A stretch of 64,000 nt of DNA, from contig NZ_MHZG01000007.1 of the NCBI RefSeq assembly GCF_001830325.1, positions 1 to 64,000 of the forward strand, in the 5' to 3' direction. This DNA comes from Polynucleobacter sp. GWA2_45_21. GTDB lineage: Bacteria; Pseudomonadota; Gammaproteobacteria; Burkholderiales; Burkholderiaceae. The notes under the pieces are model-generated. The model saw nothing but the letters and a program-made list of their open reading frames with translations, did not search any database and was not told the origin of the DNA. A program made the translations under genes and the position numbers. Shown piece after piece: positions 27,254 through 37,084 of the stretch; position 1 is the first letter of the stretch, and every line of letters starts with the position of its first letter.

Positions 27254-28097
27254 ATTTGCTCAGTTAGTAGAGCGCTTAGATGGCAGTTGGCGCCGTTACC
27301 CATTTGGCTATGCGTTGGGTCTCTCGATTCTGGCTCACCTCATTTTCTTGTCTTTTCGCTGGGGTATTGGTGAAATAGAAAATCGTCGTTTAAATACGCC
27401 TCTGAGCGTTGTTTTGGTAAATGCCAGTAATCAGGTGGCGCCCAAGCAGGCCAATAAGTTGGCTCAGGCAGATTTGCATGGAGGTGGTAACACCCCCAAT
27501 CAAGATGCCAGCGCATTACACCGAGCAAGACTTGGTGCGGATGCTCGCCTTGAAGTTTTGGAGAAACAACAAAAACAAATGCTGGCTAAGCTCGAAGCAG
27601 ATCAAGCCCTATCAGGCGGTCGTAAAAGTGGCGATGAAAAAAAAGCAGCATCCCAACTGAACTCTTTAGAGGCTGAGCTGGCCAAGCGTTTGCAGGTCAA
27701 TGGGCGCGAACCTCGCCGTAAGGTCTTGACTGGTGCAAGTACTAAGGCGGTTGTCTTTGCACAGTATTACGATGCCATGCGTCAAAAGATTGAGGCCTAT
27801 GGAAGTACATTTTTCCCACGAGCTAATGGTCGACCTTTATATGGCAGTTTGGTGATTGTGGTGAGTGTCGATGCCCAAGGGCGGATTGCTAACAATGCCC
27901 AAGGTAAAGATGGCTTGAGCATTGGGCGCAGCTCTGGTAACCCTGAGTTAGATCGCCAGGCCTTAGCAATCGTTCGTGCTTCTGCCCCCTTTGGAGTTTT
28001 CCCTGCAGAAATGCGCAATCAAATTGATATCTTGGACTGGGTTTCTACTTTTGATTTCACGAGAGATGGATCTGATCGCTTAGATCTGCGCCCTTAA
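27237..28097 (+). CDS. TonB C-terminal domain protein (energy-transducer-like)
   Basis: A 286-residue protein with one N-terminal membrane helix (about 23-41, GYALGLSILAHLIFLSF), a charged periplasmic spacer with coiled-coil-like KQQKQMLAKLEADQA, and a C-terminal TonB-like domain (about 190-275, YGSLVIVVSVDAQGRIA). It lacks the long Pro-rich span of classical TonB and has no ExbB/ExbD neighbours, so it is a TonB-related protein of unknown partner. ATG 27237, inside the end of rnb and just after GAGAG, is preferred to an upstream TTG. Confidence 0.8.
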   Translation: MQVPPKFAQLVERLDGSWRRYPFGYALGLSILAHLIFLSFRWGIGEIENRRLNTPLSVVLVNASNQVAPKQANKLAQADLHGGGNTPNQDASALHRARLGADARLEVLEKQQKQMLAKLEADQALSGGRKSGDEKKAASQLNSLEAELAKRLQVNGREPRRKVLTGASTKAVVFAQYYDAMRQKIEAYGSTFFPRANGRPLYGSLVIVVSVDAQGRIANNAQGKDGLSIGRSSGNPELDRQALAIVRASAPFGVFPAEMRNQIDILDWVSTFDFTRDGSDRLDLRP

Positions 28098-28138
28098 TTA
28101 AGTAGGCATTAGTCAATTTCGCTTATCCTGTAGTCACT

Positions 28139-29047
28139 ATGAGTCAAGCCACTTCCGCTGAATTGCATACCGATCCAACCCAATTTCCTGGTCTGGATGT
28201 CTATGCGGTTGCTGGCAACCCGATCTCGCACAGTAAATCTCCTGCTATTCATAAACGATTTGCTGAACAGTCAAATCAAAAAATGCACTATGGTCGTTTG
28301 CAGCCTGCGCTTGATCAATTCAAAACTGCTGCGCAAGCCTTCTTTGCTGCTGGTGGTAAGGGCATGAATGTCACTGTTCCATTTAAGTTGGATGCACAAG
28401 CACTTGCAGATGTATTAACACCGCGTGCACAGCTTGCTGGTGCTGTAAATACTTTATGTATTCAAGATGGAAAAATCTTTGGTGACAATACCGATGGTGC
28501 TGGTTTAGTCAGAGACCTATTGGCACAGGGTATCCAGATTAAGGGCTCCCGAATTCTGTTGTTGGGCGCAGGTGGCGCCTCGCGCGGAGTGCTTGGCCCG
28601 TTGCTAGAGCACTCGCCGAAAGAATTAATGATTGCCAATCGATCTAATGTCAAGGCTGATGAATTGATTCACTTGTTTGGTAGCTTGGCTAGCTCAGTGG
28701 GTGTTGCACTACAAGCAGTTTCTTTAAGTGATCTTGAAGATGCTGTTAAGACTACATCTCCTTTTGATCTCATCATTAATGCCACTGCTGCCGGCCTATC
28801 CGATGCATCGCCGATTAGTGATGCGGCAGCAAGCAATATTTTTACCCCACGATCATTTGCTTATGACATGGTCTATGGTAAAGCCACTGCTTTCATGCAA
28901 CAGGCATTACATCGTGGCGCGCGAGTCAGTGATGGCTTAGGTATGTTGGTAGAGCAGGCCGCTGACGCTTTCTTAATTTGGCGAGGTCCCGAGCTTGCTG
29001 ATGCGATTGATCCTCGTGCTGTATTGGCAGAACTCCGTACTTCCTAG
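28139..29047 (+). CDS. aroE: Shikimate dehydrogenase
   Basis: NADPH-dependent reduction of 3-dehydroshikimate to shikimate. The 302-residue protein has the substrate motif GNPISHSKSPAIH (26-38), catalytic Lys83 in NVTVPFKLDA and Asp119 in GDNTDG, and the nucleotide loop LLGAGGASRGV. About 18 extra residues precede the usual start. Lies between the TonB-like gene and mtgA; the same gene order mpl to mtgA suggests one transcript. Confidence 0.96.
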   Translation: MSQATSAELHTDPTQFPGLDVYAVAGNPISHSKSPAIHKRFAEQSNQKMHYGRLQPALDQFKTAAQAFFAAGGKGMNVTVPFKLDAQALADVLTPRAQLAGAVNTLCIQDGKIFGDNTDGAGLVRDLLAQGIQIKGSRILLLGAGGASRGVLGPLLEHSPKELMIANRSNVKADELIHLFGSLASSVGVALQAVSLSDLEDAVKTTSPFDLIINATAAGLSDASPISDAAASNIFTPRSFAYDMVYGKATAFMQQALHRGARVSDGLGMLVEQAADAFLIWRGPELADAIDPRAVLAELRTS

Positions 29048-29064
29048 TTTCTAGCTGAGCTTTG

Positions 29065-29805
29065 ATGCGCTGGCTTTATTACCTTCTGAAATGTTTACTT
29101 GCTGGCTTTGTTGCCATGCAAATGTACTTTGTCATTCAGATTGGAATCTGGGCAACGCTGGATCCAAGTAGTACTGCATTTCAGAGGGCAGAGCGTTGGC
29201 GGCTTTGCGGTTTGCATTGGTCTTGCCCGGTGCAGTCAAAATGGGTTCCTTACGACAAAATATCGAACAACCTGAAGCGCGCTGTTTTGGTTAGTGAAGA
29301 TGACATCTTTTTTCAGCATATGGGCGTGCGAGTGGAGGATATGCAAAAAGCATGGGCTAAAAATTCACAGCTCAATCAACCAGGCGGTAAATCTAAAACT
29401 GCTTTACGTGGCGGCTCCACAATCACGCAGCAACTAGCCAAGAACCTTTTCCTTTCTTCCGAACAGAATTATTTTCGCAAGGCACAGGAGTTGATTATTG
29501 CTGGCCTACTTGAGGTAATGTTGTCTAAACAGAGGATGTTTGAAATCTATCTGAATTCAGTGGAGTGGGGTGAGGGCATCTTCGGTATCGGTGCTGCTTC
29601 TCAGCATTACTATGGAATAAAGCCAGCATCACTTGATCGTGAGCAGGCTGCAGCCTTAGCCTCTGCATTGCCAGCGCCGAAGTGTTTCGACAAAGCGCAG
29701 TACTGTCGCAAAGCCAATATTCACTTCCCTACACGGCAAGACTTTATTTTAGAAAATATGGACAGAGTGGCTCTAACGCCCACTCCAAAACCAAAGACGC
29801 GTTAG
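29065..29805 (+). CDS. mtgA: Monofunctional peptidoglycan glycosyltransferase
   Basis: A 246-residue GT51 enzyme that polymerises lipid II glycan strands at the outer face of the inner membrane. It has an N-terminal membrane helix (about 5-28), catalytic Glu78 in SEDDIFFQHMGV, and the donor-site motif GGSTITQQLAKNLFL (116-130). No penicillin-binding domain follows, so it is the monofunctional form. The ATG at 29065 is preferred over the preceding TTG. Eighteen bp separate it from aroE. Confidence 0.96.
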   Translation: MRWLYYLLKCLLAGFVAMQMYFVIQIGIWATLDPSSTAFQRAERWRLCGLHWSCPVQSKWVPYDKISNNLKRAVLVSEDDIFFQHMGVRVEDMQKAWAKNSQLNQPGGKSKTALRGGSTITQQLAKNLFLSSEQNYFRKAQELIIAGLLEVMLSKQRMFEIYLNSVEWGEGIFGIGAASQHYYGIKPASLDREQAAALASALPAPKCFDKAQYCRKANIHFPTRQDFILENMDRVALTPTPKPKTR

Positions 29806-29832
29806 GGCTGCTGTACGTTAGCCCAACTTCTT

Positions 29833-30678
29833 TTATTTGCTGGCTGCAGCTCTTAATGCATTTCTAGTGGTGATGGCCACTTTTCTAGCTGCTTCTGCAA
29901 AATCATTCCCTGAGCTTGCATACAGGATTGCTCTGGAAGAGTTAATCATCATGCCCGTGCCTGGTTTATTGGGGATGCTGCCAGCCTTTACCGTGGCATC
30001 GATATCGCCGCCTTGAGCACCAATACCTGGAATGAGTAATGGCATCTCGCCCACAATTCCTCTCACCTTGGCAATTTCTTCTGGGAAGGTTGCTCCAACT
30101 ACAAGGCTGATTTGGCCAGAGGCATTCCATTGTTGTGCGGCGAGTTTGGCAACACGCAGGTAAAGCGGTTCGCCATTGGGAGCCACATTCAAGAACTGAA
30201 GGTCAGAGCCTCCAGGATTTGAGGTGCGGCATAAAACAATCACACCCTTGCCGGCGTGTTTTAGGTAAGGCTCGATCGTGTCAAAGCCCATGTAAGGGTT
30301 CACGGTCACCGCATCTGCACCGTAGCGCTCAAAAGCCTCCAAGGCATAGTGGTCGGCAGTACTGCCGATATCACCACGCTTGGAATCCAAGATGACTGGA
30401 ATATGGGGGTATTTATCTTTAAGGTATCGAGTCAGCTTTTCTAGTTGGGCTTCAGCTCTTTGGGAGGCAAAGTAGGCGAACTGGGGCTTAAAGGAGCAGA
30501 CGGTATCTGCGGTGGCATCAGCGATCTCGCGGCAGAACTCAAAAATCCCCTCAGGCTTACCCTGAAATACAGCAGGTAGGCGCTTAGGATCTGGATCGAA
30601 GCCCACACACAACATGCTGCCTTGGGAAGCCCATGCAGACTGGAGTTGTTGGGTAAAGGTATTTGGGCTTGAGTTCAT
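29833..30678 (-). CDS. pyrF: Orotidine 5'-phosphate decarboxylase (type 2)
   Basis: Last step of UMP synthesis. The 281-residue protein shows the type 2 signature [18 protein letters not shown] (95-112) with catalytic Lys100 and Asp residues, and [14 protein letters not shown] near the N-terminus. Type 2 enzymes are longer than the E. coli type 1. It is monocistronic, convergent with mtgA and divergent from corA; pyrR-pyrB lie far away at 56843. Confidence 0.95.
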   Translation of the reverse strand: MNSSPNTFTQQLQSAWASQGSMLCVGFDPDPKRLPAVFQGKPEGIFEFCREIADATADTVCSFKPQFAYFASQRAEAQLEKLTRYLKDKYPHIPVILDSKRGDIGSTADHYALEAFERYGADAVTVNPYMGFDTIEPYLKHAGKGVIVLCRTSNPGGSDLQFLNVAPNGEPLYLRVAKLAAQQWNASGQISLVVGATFPEEIAKVRGIVGEMPLLIPGIGAQGGDIDATVKAGSIPNKPGTGMMINSSRAILYASSGNDFAEAARKVAITTRNALRAAASK

Positions 30679-30752
30679 TGGGATTGGGCTTATTTTAGTG
30701 AAACTGTCATGATCTATAGGATAAACTAGCGACCATTCCTTAGGAGTTCACC

Positions 30753-31724
30753 ATGATCAACTTGTTCGTCCTGCAAAATGGCCGCCTCTCTCAAGAGCAA
30801 GTGGAAGATCGCAATGAATTGTTGCAATACTCCAACCCTATCTGGATTGACGTCGTTGACCCTGAAGAAGAGGAGCTCCTATGGATTAAAGAGGCTTTTG
30901 GCGTTCTTTTGCCTGAATTAGATGATTTGGGTGACTTGGAAGCTTCTGCGCGTTATTTCGAGGCAGATGACGGCCACCTCCATATTCGTACTGATTTCCT
31001 ATTGGATGAAGAAGAAACTTCTCGCAACGTGCGAGTCGCTTTCGTAATGACCAAGCAAGTGTTGTTCTCAATTCATGATGAAGATTTACCGGTGTTCCGC
31101 TTGGTGCGCTTGCGCGCGCGTTTGCGTCCAGGATCAGTTAGTAATGCAAAAGACGTTTTACTCGACCTGTACTCCACTGATGCGGAGTATTCTGCTGACG
31201 CATTAGAGGAGGTTTATGAAAACCTCGAACAAGCAGGTAAGCGCGTTCTGCAGGATGACATCACTGATAACGATGCAGAAGAAGTGCTCGAAACAATTGC
31301 TAAGGAAGAAGATACCAACGGACGTATTCGTCGTAATGTGATGGATACCCGCCGTGCATTGTCATTCTTAATGCGTAGCAAATTATTATCCGATGAGCAG
31401 CAAGAAGAGGCGCGTCAGATTTTGCGAGATATTGATTCACTAGAAAACCATACTGCGTTCTTGTTCGATAAGATCAACTTCTTGATGGATGCGACAGTCG
31501 GTTTTATTAACTTGAACCAAAGTAAGATCATCAAGATCTTCTCGGTGGTATCTGTTGCTTTGATGCCGCCGACTTTATTGGCGAGCGTGTGGGGCATGAA
31601 CTTCCGCTACATGCCCGAGCTAGAAGAGACTTGGGGTTATCCAGTCGCCATTCTCTCTATGGTGATTTCAGCGATGATTCCATTGGGCTACTTCCGCCAT
31701 AAGGGCTGGCTAAGCTCCCGCTAA
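30753..31724 (+). CDS. corA: CorA-family magnesium transporter
   Basis: A 323-residue CorA channel for Mg2+ (and Co2+ or Ni2+). A long acidic cytoplasmic N-terminal domain leads to two C-terminal membrane helices (about 262-280 and 294-314) joined by the signature GMN (281-283) and the periplasmic loop FRYMPE. TTAGGAG provides a clear ribosome site. It stands alone between pyrF and the convergent pncC; no Mg2+ riboswitch is recognisable in the 74-bp gap. Confidence 0.95.
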   Translation: MINLFVLQNGRLSQEQVEDRNELLQYSNPIWIDVVDPEEEELLWIKEAFGVLLPELDDLGDLEASARYFEADDGHLHIRTDFLLDEEETSRNVRVAFVMTKQVLFSIHDEDLPVFRLVRLRARLRPGSVSNAKDVLLDLYSTDAEYSADALEEVYENLEQAGKRVLQDDITDNDAEEVLETIAKEEDTNGRIRRNVMDTRRALSFLMRSKLLSDEQQEEARQILRDIDSLENHTAFLFDKINFLMDATVGFINLNQSKIIKIFSVVSVALMPPTLLASVWGMNFRYMPELEETWGYPVAILSMVISAMIPLGYFRHKGWLSSR

Positions 31725-31742
31725 TTCTGTAGTGCTGCCTTA

Positions 31743-32267
31743 TTAGGCGTTTTTAGGTTTAAGCAATTCCAGAAATTGAGAGAGTGCAAAATCACGCGCT
31801 TGTTCTCGTACGATTTGACGATCACCATTGAAGTGCTTTGTCAGTGTGGCGGTATTGATGACACCATCTCCAATACTCTCTTTAATTGCCCAGCCAAAGC
31901 AGACGGTGCCAACTGGTTTTTCAGGTGAGCCGCCTGTTGGGCCAGCGATGCCAGTAATGGAGATAGCGGCATTGACATTGGCATTGTGAAGCGCCCCTTC
32001 AGCCATGGCTTTAGCAACCTGCTCGCTGACTGCACCAAACGAGTCGATCATCTCTGCTGGAACGTCTAAACATTCAGATTTCGCAGCATTGCTATAGGTG
32101 ATATAGCCTCTCTCAAGCCAATCGCTCGAGCCTGCTAAATCCGTCAGGGTTGCGCAGACAAGACCGCCAGTGCAGGATTCAGCTAAGGCAATTTTCCAGC
32201 CTCGACTTACTAAAGTCAGTGCAACCGCTCTCGCTAGTTCATGTTGGGGGTCGTTATTATTTTTCAT
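31743..32267 (-). CDS. pncC: CinA C-terminal-type nicotinamide-nucleotide amidase
   Basis: A 174-residue stand-alone CinA C-terminal domain protein, which deamidates nicotinamide mononucleotide in NAD recycling. The motif ALAESCTGGLVCATLTDLAG and the later SITGIAGPTGG with PVGTVCFGW are family signatures. The N-terminal MoCF domain of full CinA is absent, as in E. coli PncC. Its ATG overlaps the pgpA stop by 4 bp, so thiL-pgpA-pncC are translationally coupled. Confidence 0.92.
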   Translation of the reverse strand: MKNNNDPQHELARAVALTLVSRGWKIALAESCTGGLVCATLTDLAGSSDWLERGYITYSNAAKSECLDVPAEMIDSFGAVSEQVAKAMAEGALHNANVNAAISITGIAGPTGGSPEKPVGTVCFGWAIKESIGDGVINTATLTKHFNGDRQIVREQARDFALSQFLELLKPKNA

Positions 32268-32845
32268 GAGATGTAGCTCAATCCAATATGTAAGAGTGTG
32301 ATGGTGAGTAAGGTGAAAAATGCTGCAGCTAAATCATCGGCAATGATTCCGAAGCCACGCCAAAGTATTAAACCAAAACTGGAAGGGGTGGAATTATCAC
32401 CATTCTCTAATTGCTTAAAGTGACGATCAATCATTCCGATCGGTCCTGGCTTGACGGCATCAAAAAATCGGAAGAGTGCAAATGCCACAATTTGCACCCC
32501 TAGGCTTGCCGGCATGATAAAAATCAGTACGAGCCAAAAAGCGACAACTTCATCCCACACAATCCCGCCAAAATCCTTTTTGCCTAGCTCTTCGCTGACT
32601 TGTCCGCAGATCCAGCAACCCAGCGCAATTCCTACCCCAACGATCCACAACCAAGCTTCGGTTGATAGAAAGTACTCACCTATCAAGAAGGCGGCCCAAG
32701 CCCAGAGCGTTCCTGCGGTACCGGGTGCAAAGGGCGCTAGGCCGCTGCCCATCCCGAATGCAAGGGCGCGACTAGGTTTACTGAATACCCATTTGAAGCT
32801 TGGAGAAAATGTGGAGGAGTCAGGTGTATTCAATTGGAGGTTCAT
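32264..32845 (-). CDS. pgpA: Phosphatidylglycerophosphatase A
   Basis: A 193-residue inner-membrane phosphatase that makes phosphatidylglycerol from its phosphate. It has the signature GSGLAPFAPGTAGTLWAW near 35-52, KDFGGIVWDEVVAFW in the middle, and FFDAVKPGPIGMID, the counterpart of the family FDxxKPxPI motif, with four hydrophobic helices. Overlaps thiL upstream and pncC downstream by 4 bp each. Confidence 0.94.
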   Translation of the reverse strand: MNLQLNTPDSSTFSPSFKWVFSKPSRALAFGMGSGLAPFAPGTAGTLWAWAAFLIGEYFLSTEAWLWIVGVGIALGCWICGQVSEELGKKDFGGIVWDEVVAFWLVLIFIMPASLGVQIVAFALFRFFDAVKPGPIGMIDRHFKQLENGDNSTPSSFGLILWRGFGIIADDLAAAFFTLLTITLLHIGLSYIS

Positions 32846-33864
32846 GCAAAGTGATCAAAGGATTTCAGCAGTAAATTGGCTTCTTGACTGCTTAATGCTT
32901 TTCCATCCCTATCAATGATGTGTATCTCGGGTGCTGAGTGTTGCATGGATTTGATGCTACCAATTTGAGTCAGCGGAAGATTGAGGTCTGCGCTTATTTT
33001 GGCAATGACATCCCGTTTACTGCTTGGAGCGGTAAAGCACAGCTCGTAATCATCGCCACCACTTGCAGCAAATTGGTTTTGGATCACCTGCGATTGCTTG
33101 AGTAGTGTGCTGGATTTTGGAATTCTGTCTAAGAAGATTTCAGCACTTTTGCCTGACTCTTTAAGGATGTGTTTGAGATCACCCAACAGGCCATCAGAGA
33201 TATCTAAAGCGGAATTGGCGACTTCTCTCAAGGCAAGACCTAAATTCACTCTTGGGGCGGGTTGATGCATGCGTGCCTCAATAAGCACTAAATCTTCTTT
33301 AGATAATTCAATTTCATGACGCAGTGCAGCAAGAGTAAGTCTTGCATCGCCAACAGTCCCTGAAACCCAAATGTCGTCACCATCCATTGCCCCCGATCTG
33401 CGAATAGCTTTTTCCTTCGGAATGGCACCAAAGGCAGTGATGCAAAGATTCAGCGGTCCGGCAGTAGTATCGCCACCAATGAGTGGGCAGGAATAGGTAT
33501 TTGCAATGGCAAATAAACCCTTGCTAAAGGCCTCTAACCAGGCCGGATTGGGCTCAGGTAATGCCAGTGCTAGAGTGAAGCCTACAGGCTTGGCGCCCAT
33601 GGCTGCAAGGTCTGAGAGGTTGACTGCTAGGGCTTTCCAGCCCAACCACTCAGGGTTTGCATCCGGGAAAAAGTGCCTTCCGCTGACCAACATATCGCTG
33701 GTAATTGCCAGATCTTCAGCGGGGTCGGTTTTGAGTAGAGCGCAATCATCACCAATCCCGAGCGTGACTGAGCCAGGATTGCTGGCAAGCATGAGTTCTG
33801 ACTGCGTTTTAAAGAAGCGCTGAATCAGGTCAAATTCGCCAAGTGAGGAAGTTTGAGATTGCAT
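32842..33864 (-). CDS. thiL: Thiamine-monophosphate kinase
   Basis: Phosphorylates thiamine monophosphate to the active diphosphate. From ATG 33864 it has 340 residues starting MQSQTSSLGEFDLIQRFF, the family beginning; the frame continues upstream to 33984 but that part is atypical and would overlap maeB. Visible motifs are IGDDCALL near the N-terminus, VSGRHFFPD, LGWKALAVNLSDLAAMGA and GGDTTAGPL. GGGG lies upstream of the ATG. First gene of thiL-pgpA-pncC. No thiamine riboswitch is seen in the 72-bp gap to maeB. Confidence 0.95.
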   Translation of the reverse strand: MQSQTSSLGEFDLIQRFFKTQSELMLASNPGSVTLGIGDDCALLKTDPAEDLAITSDMLVSGRHFFPDANPEWLGWKALAVNLSDLAAMGAKPVGFTLALALPEPNPAWLEAFSKGLFAIANTYSCPLIGGDTTAGPLNLCITAFGAIPKEKAIRRSGAMDGDDIWVSGTVGDARLTLAALRHEIELSKEDLVLIEARMHQPAPRVNLGLALREVANSALDISDGLLGDLKHILKESGKSAEIFLDRIPKSSTLLKQSQVIQNQFAASGGDDYELCFTAPSSKRDVIAKISADLNLPLTQIGSIKSMQHSAPEIHIIDRDGKALSSQEANLLLKSFDHFA

Positions 33865-33936
33865 GCCCCATTTTATGGCTCTTGGGAATCTTTCATCCGA
33901 GAGGAATAGAATTAGAAGCTTGAATAAGTCTGATTG

Positions 33937-36276
33937 ATGAGTGAACTGATGAGTAAACCAAGCAATAGCAGTAAAGAACAACAAATAGCAGATTTAAGAG
34001 CAGCAGCTCTTCACTATCACGAGTTTCCTGTTCCTGGAAAAATCGAAATTGCTCCAACGAAGCAGTTAACCAATCAGCGAGACCTTGCTTTGGCTTACAC
34101 CCCAGGGGTTGCTGCTGCGTGTGAAGAAATTGCCAAAGATCCTGCCAATGCATTCCGTTACACAGCGCGCGGCAATTTAGTCGGCGTGATTACAAACGGC
34201 ACTGCAGTATTGGGATTAGGAAATATTGGCCCATTGGCAAGTAAGCCGGTGATGGAAGGTAAAGCAGTCCTCTTTAAGAAATTTGCTGGTATTGATGTTT
34301 TCGATATCGAAGTGAATGAAAACGATCCAGATAAATTGGTTGAAATCATTGCAGCACTTGAACCTACTTTTGGCGGTATCAATTTAGAAGATATCAAGGC
34401 TCCAGATTGTTTTGTAGTTGAGCGTAAATTACAAGCGCGCATGAAGATTCCAGTCTTCCATGATGATCAGCATGGAACAGCGATTGTGGTTGCTGCTGCA
34501 ATTCTGAATGGCTTGAAAGTCGTTGGCAAAGATGTGGGTAATGTGAAATTAGTTACCTCAGGTGCTGGCGCTGCTGCATTAGCTTGCTTGGATTTGCTGG
34601 TTGATCTTGGTATTCCACGTAAAAATATTTGGGTTACTGACTTAGCTGGCGTTGCATACAAAGGCCGCACTGAATTAATGGATCCAGAGAAAGAGCCATT
34701 CTGCCAAGAAACTGATTTGCGCACTTTGGATCAAGTGATTGAGGGTGCTGATATTTTCTTGGGCCTCTCGGCTGGTGGTGTGCTCAAGCAATCCATGGTG
34801 AAAAAGATGGCGGATAAGCCATTGATATATGCCTTAGCAAATCCAACCCCAGAGATTCTTCCTGAAGAAGTCAAAGAAGTTCGTCCCGATGCAGTGATGG
34901 CAACAGGCCGCACTGATTACCCAAATCAAGTCAATAACGTATTGTGCTTTCCATTCATCTTCCGAGGCGCATTAGACGTTGGTGCAACTACGATTACACG
35001 TGGCATGGAAGTCGCGGCGGTTAAGGCTGTAGCGGAGTTGGCGCAAGCTGAGCAAAGCGAAGTGGTGACCTCTGTATACGGTATTGAGAACTTGTCTTTT
35101 GGACCAGAGTATTTAATTCCGAAACCATTTGATCCACGTTTGATTACGGTTATCGCCCCAGCAGTTGCTAAGGCAGCAATGGATGATGGTGTTGCTCAAC
35201 GTCCGATTAAAGACTTTGATGCTTACCGTAATCAGTTACAACAATTTGTGTACCACTCTGGCACTTTGATGAAGCCGCTGTTTAGTATTGCTAAACGCGT
35301 GCCTGCAGCTCAAAAACGTATCGTATTTGCCGAAGGTGAAGATGAGCGCGTATTGCGCGCTGTGCAAATCATTACCGATGAGCATCTTGCTACCCCAATC
35401 TTAATTGGTAGACCAGCAGTGATCGAGCATCGTATCGGTAAGTTTGGTTTACGTATTAAGTCCGGTGAAGATTTTGAGATTGTGAATCCAGAGAGTGATC
35501 CACGCTATCGTGATTTCTGGCAAACCTATTTGGGTTTGACTGAGCGCAAGGGTGTTACCGAATCTTTCGCTAAGCTAGAAATGCGTCGTCGCAATAGTTT
35601 GATTGGATCGATCATGATTAGCAAAGGCATGGCTGATGGCATGATTTGCGGAACGGTCGGTAATTCAGCAACGCATTTGAAGTATATCGATGAGGTAGTT
35701 GGTCGCGAGCCTGGTGCTAATGTTTATGGTGCAATGTCTGGTTTGATTTTGCCGGGTCGCCAAGTATTTTTGGTCGACACTCATGTCAATGTTGATCCAA
35801 CTGCAGAACAATTAGCTGAATTGACATTGATGGCTGCAAGTGAGATGCGCAAATTAGGTCTAGCACCTAAAGTTGCACTCCTGTCCCATTCCAACTTTGG
35901 TTCAAGCAGCGCTCCATCCGCTATCAAAATGCGTGAAGTGTTGGCTTTGATTCAAAAAGCAGATCCTGAATTAGAGATAGATGGTGAGATGCATGGTGAT
36001 AGCGCTTTGGATGAAACTATTCGTGCCAGCGCAGTGACTTCATCCCCGTTAAAAGGTGATGCCAACTTGCTCGTGTTGCCAAATATTGATGCCGCCAATA
36101 TTTCTTACAACTTGTTAAAGACTGCTGCTGGTAACGGTATTGCAATCGGCCCATTGTTACTAGGTGCCGCTAAGCCGATTCATATTTTGACGCCATCGGC
36201 TACTGTGCGCCGTATCGTCAATGTCACCACTTTGGCGGTAGTTGAGGCGGCAAGTAACGCTAGAGGTGTGGCTTAA
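33937..36276 (+). CDS. maeB: NADP-dependent malic enzyme with phosphotransacetylase-like C-terminal domain
   Basis: A 779-residue hybrid. The N-terminal half (about 20-430) is malic enzyme, converting malate to pyruvate and CO2: [14 protein letters not shown], the catalytic-lysine region, [11 protein letters not shown] and the dinucleotide loop SGAGAAAL are present. The C-terminal half (about 440-779) is a phosphate-acetyltransferase-like domain thought to be regulatory. This MaeB architecture is standard in proteobacteria. ATG 33937 or 33949 may be the start; it is divergent from thiL. A perfect inverted repeat follows its stop. Confidence 0.95.
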   Translation: MSELMSKPSNSSKEQQIADLRAAALHYHEFPVPGKIEIAPTKQLTNQRDLALAYTPGVAAACEEIAKDPANAFRYTARGNLVGVITNGTAVLGLGNIGPLASKPVMEGKAVLFKKFAGIDVFDIEVNENDPDKLVEIIAALEPTFGGINLEDIKAPDCFVVERKLQARMKIPVFHDDQHGTAIVVAAAILNGLKVVGKDVGNVKLVTSGAGAAALACLDLLVDLGIPRKNIWVTDLAGVAYKGRTELMDPEKEPFCQETDLRTLDQVIEGADIFLGLSAGGVLKQSMVKKMADKPLIYALANPTPEILPEEVKEVRPDAVMATGRTDYPNQVNNVLCFPFIFRGALDVGATTITRGMEVAAVKAVAELAQAEQSEVVTSVYGIENLSFGPEYLIPKPFDPRLITVIAPAVAKAAMDDGVAQRPIKDFDAYRNQLQQFVYHSGTLMKPLFSIAKRVPAAQKRIVFAEGEDERVLRAVQIITDEHLATPILIGRPAVIEHRIGKFGLRIKSGEDFEIVNPESDPRYRDFWQTYLGLTERKGVTESFAKLEMRRRNSLIGSIMISKGMADGMICGTVGNSATHLKYIDEVVGREPGANVYGAMSGLILPGRQVFLVDTHVNVDPTAEQLAELTLMAASEMRKLGLAPKVALLSHSNFGSSSAPSAIKMREVLALIQKADPELEIDGEMHGDSALDETIRASAVTSSPLKGDANLLVLPNIDAANISYNLLKTAAGNGIAIGPLLLGAAKPIHILTPSATVRRIVNVTTLAVVEAASNARGVA

Positions 36277-36293
36277 GGCGTAAATGCAGTCTT

Positions 36294-36329
36294 TTATTTA
36301 TGTTAGTTAGCAATAACTAACATAAATAA
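36294..36329 (+). repeat. Perfect 16-bp inverted repeat with GCAA tetraloop
   Basis: TTATTTATGTTAGTTA (36294-36309) and its exact complement (36314-36329) enclose GCAA, a GNRA-type loop. It lies 18 nt after the maeB stop. It may end the maeB transcript, although no T-tract follows, or be an operator for the barstar-like gene. Confidence 0.7.
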
Positions 36330-36332
36330 TTA

Positions 36333-36357
36333 TTATATAAATCAATGGTTTATATAA
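36333..36357 (+). repeat. Perfect 9-bp AT-rich inverted repeat
   Basis: TTATATAAA (36333-36341) and TTTATATAA (36349-36357) flank a 7-nt spacer, directly after the larger inverted repeat and 57 bp before the barstar-like gene. It is made only of A and T in its arms, so it could also be part of a promoter region. Confidence 0.55.
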
Positions 36358-36414
36358 AATGTGCTGTAATTGGGCTTGATTTGATGGCGTGTTAAGGGTA
36401 ACCTAGCACCCATC

Positions 36415-37035
36415 ATGAATAATCGCTCTGAAAACGGCACTACAGTAAGCTTCGACGAACACAGTCGCGCTGAAAGTTGGGATAGCAACGATCGACTTGA
36501 AACTGAGTCATCTGCTGCCAATATCTATGCTGAGGGTGGTTTATCTCGTTTACAAACCTATGCAGCAAATCAAGTTTCGGGGAAAAAAGTGACAGCTTCT
36601 TGGCGTGCCGCTTTGGCCGTTCGCGATGCCGGACCGCCGGCAATGTTGCGCAGTGTGCGCCCTAATATCGTGCAATCTATTCGTGCTTTCCGCACTCCTG
36701 ACCTCCAGGAGGCGGCTACTGAGCTTGGTCAACACTTCATTTACGCCAATTGTGCAAATGCAATGACTAAAGGCGAAGTGTTGGAAGCGATTGCTATTGC
36801 CTATACATTTACCAAGCAACAAGCGAAGAATTTCGATCCTTTATTGGATGCTTTGACGACTACGGTTGACAAGTCTGGTCCACAGCCAGGTTTCGTAGTG
36901 GTTCTTGAAGGCTTGCCTTGCACTCAGAAGTTTGACAAAGAAGCTCGCGAGACCCTGTTAGATGTGTTCCGTGATGCTGTGGACTTCTGGTCTGAGCGCC
37001 GCACACCTTATCGCGTGTTTTACTCTTTTGCTTAA
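36415..37035 (+). CDS. Barstar-like (RNase-inhibitor fold) protein
   Basis: A 206-residue soluble protein. The last 100 residues (about 107-203) resemble barstar: KGEVLEAIAIAYTF, then NFDPLLDAL (139-147), aligning with barstar NLDALWDCL so that the two barnase-contacting aspartates (here Asp141, Asp145) are kept and the Trp is Leu144, and a C-terminal YRVFYSFA. The first 100 residues are polar and family-specific. No barnase-like nuclease is encoded nearby, so an immunity role is not supported. It is divergent in position from no other gene and convergent with rsmE through a shared terminator. Confidence 0.7.
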   Translation: MNNRSENGTTVSFDEHSRAESWDSNDRLETESSAANIYAEGGLSRLQTYAANQVSGKKVTASWRAALAVRDAGPPAMLRSVRPNIVQSIRAFRTPDLQEAATELGQHFIYANCANAMTKGEVLEAIAIAYTFTKQQAKNFDPLLDALTTTVDKSGPQPGFVVVLEGLPCTQKFDKEARETLLDVFRDAVDFWSERRTPYRVFYSFA

Positions 37036-37059
37036 AGCGGTAAATCCATAAAACAGCAC

Positions 37060-37084
37060 AAATCGCCTCTACTTGAGGCGATTT
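37060..37084. terminator. Bidirectional terminator between the barstar-like gene and rsmE
   Basis: AAATCGCCTC (37060-37069) and GAGGCGATTT (37075-37084) form a perfect 10-bp stem with a 5-nt loop. A/T ends on both sides let it act on either strand. The rsmE stop codon lies in it. Confidence 0.75.

Noticed and set aside
30679..30752. Possible Mg2+ riboswitch before corA
   Set aside because: The 74-bp gap is too short and shows no conserved structure.
32451..32918. A 155-codon plus-strand frame opposite pgpA
   Set aside because: Overlaps a fully recognised gene; composition is that of a complementary shadow.
33865..33936. Possible thiamine riboswitch before thiL
   Set aside because: The gap is too short and lacks the conserved TPP-box CTGAGA core.
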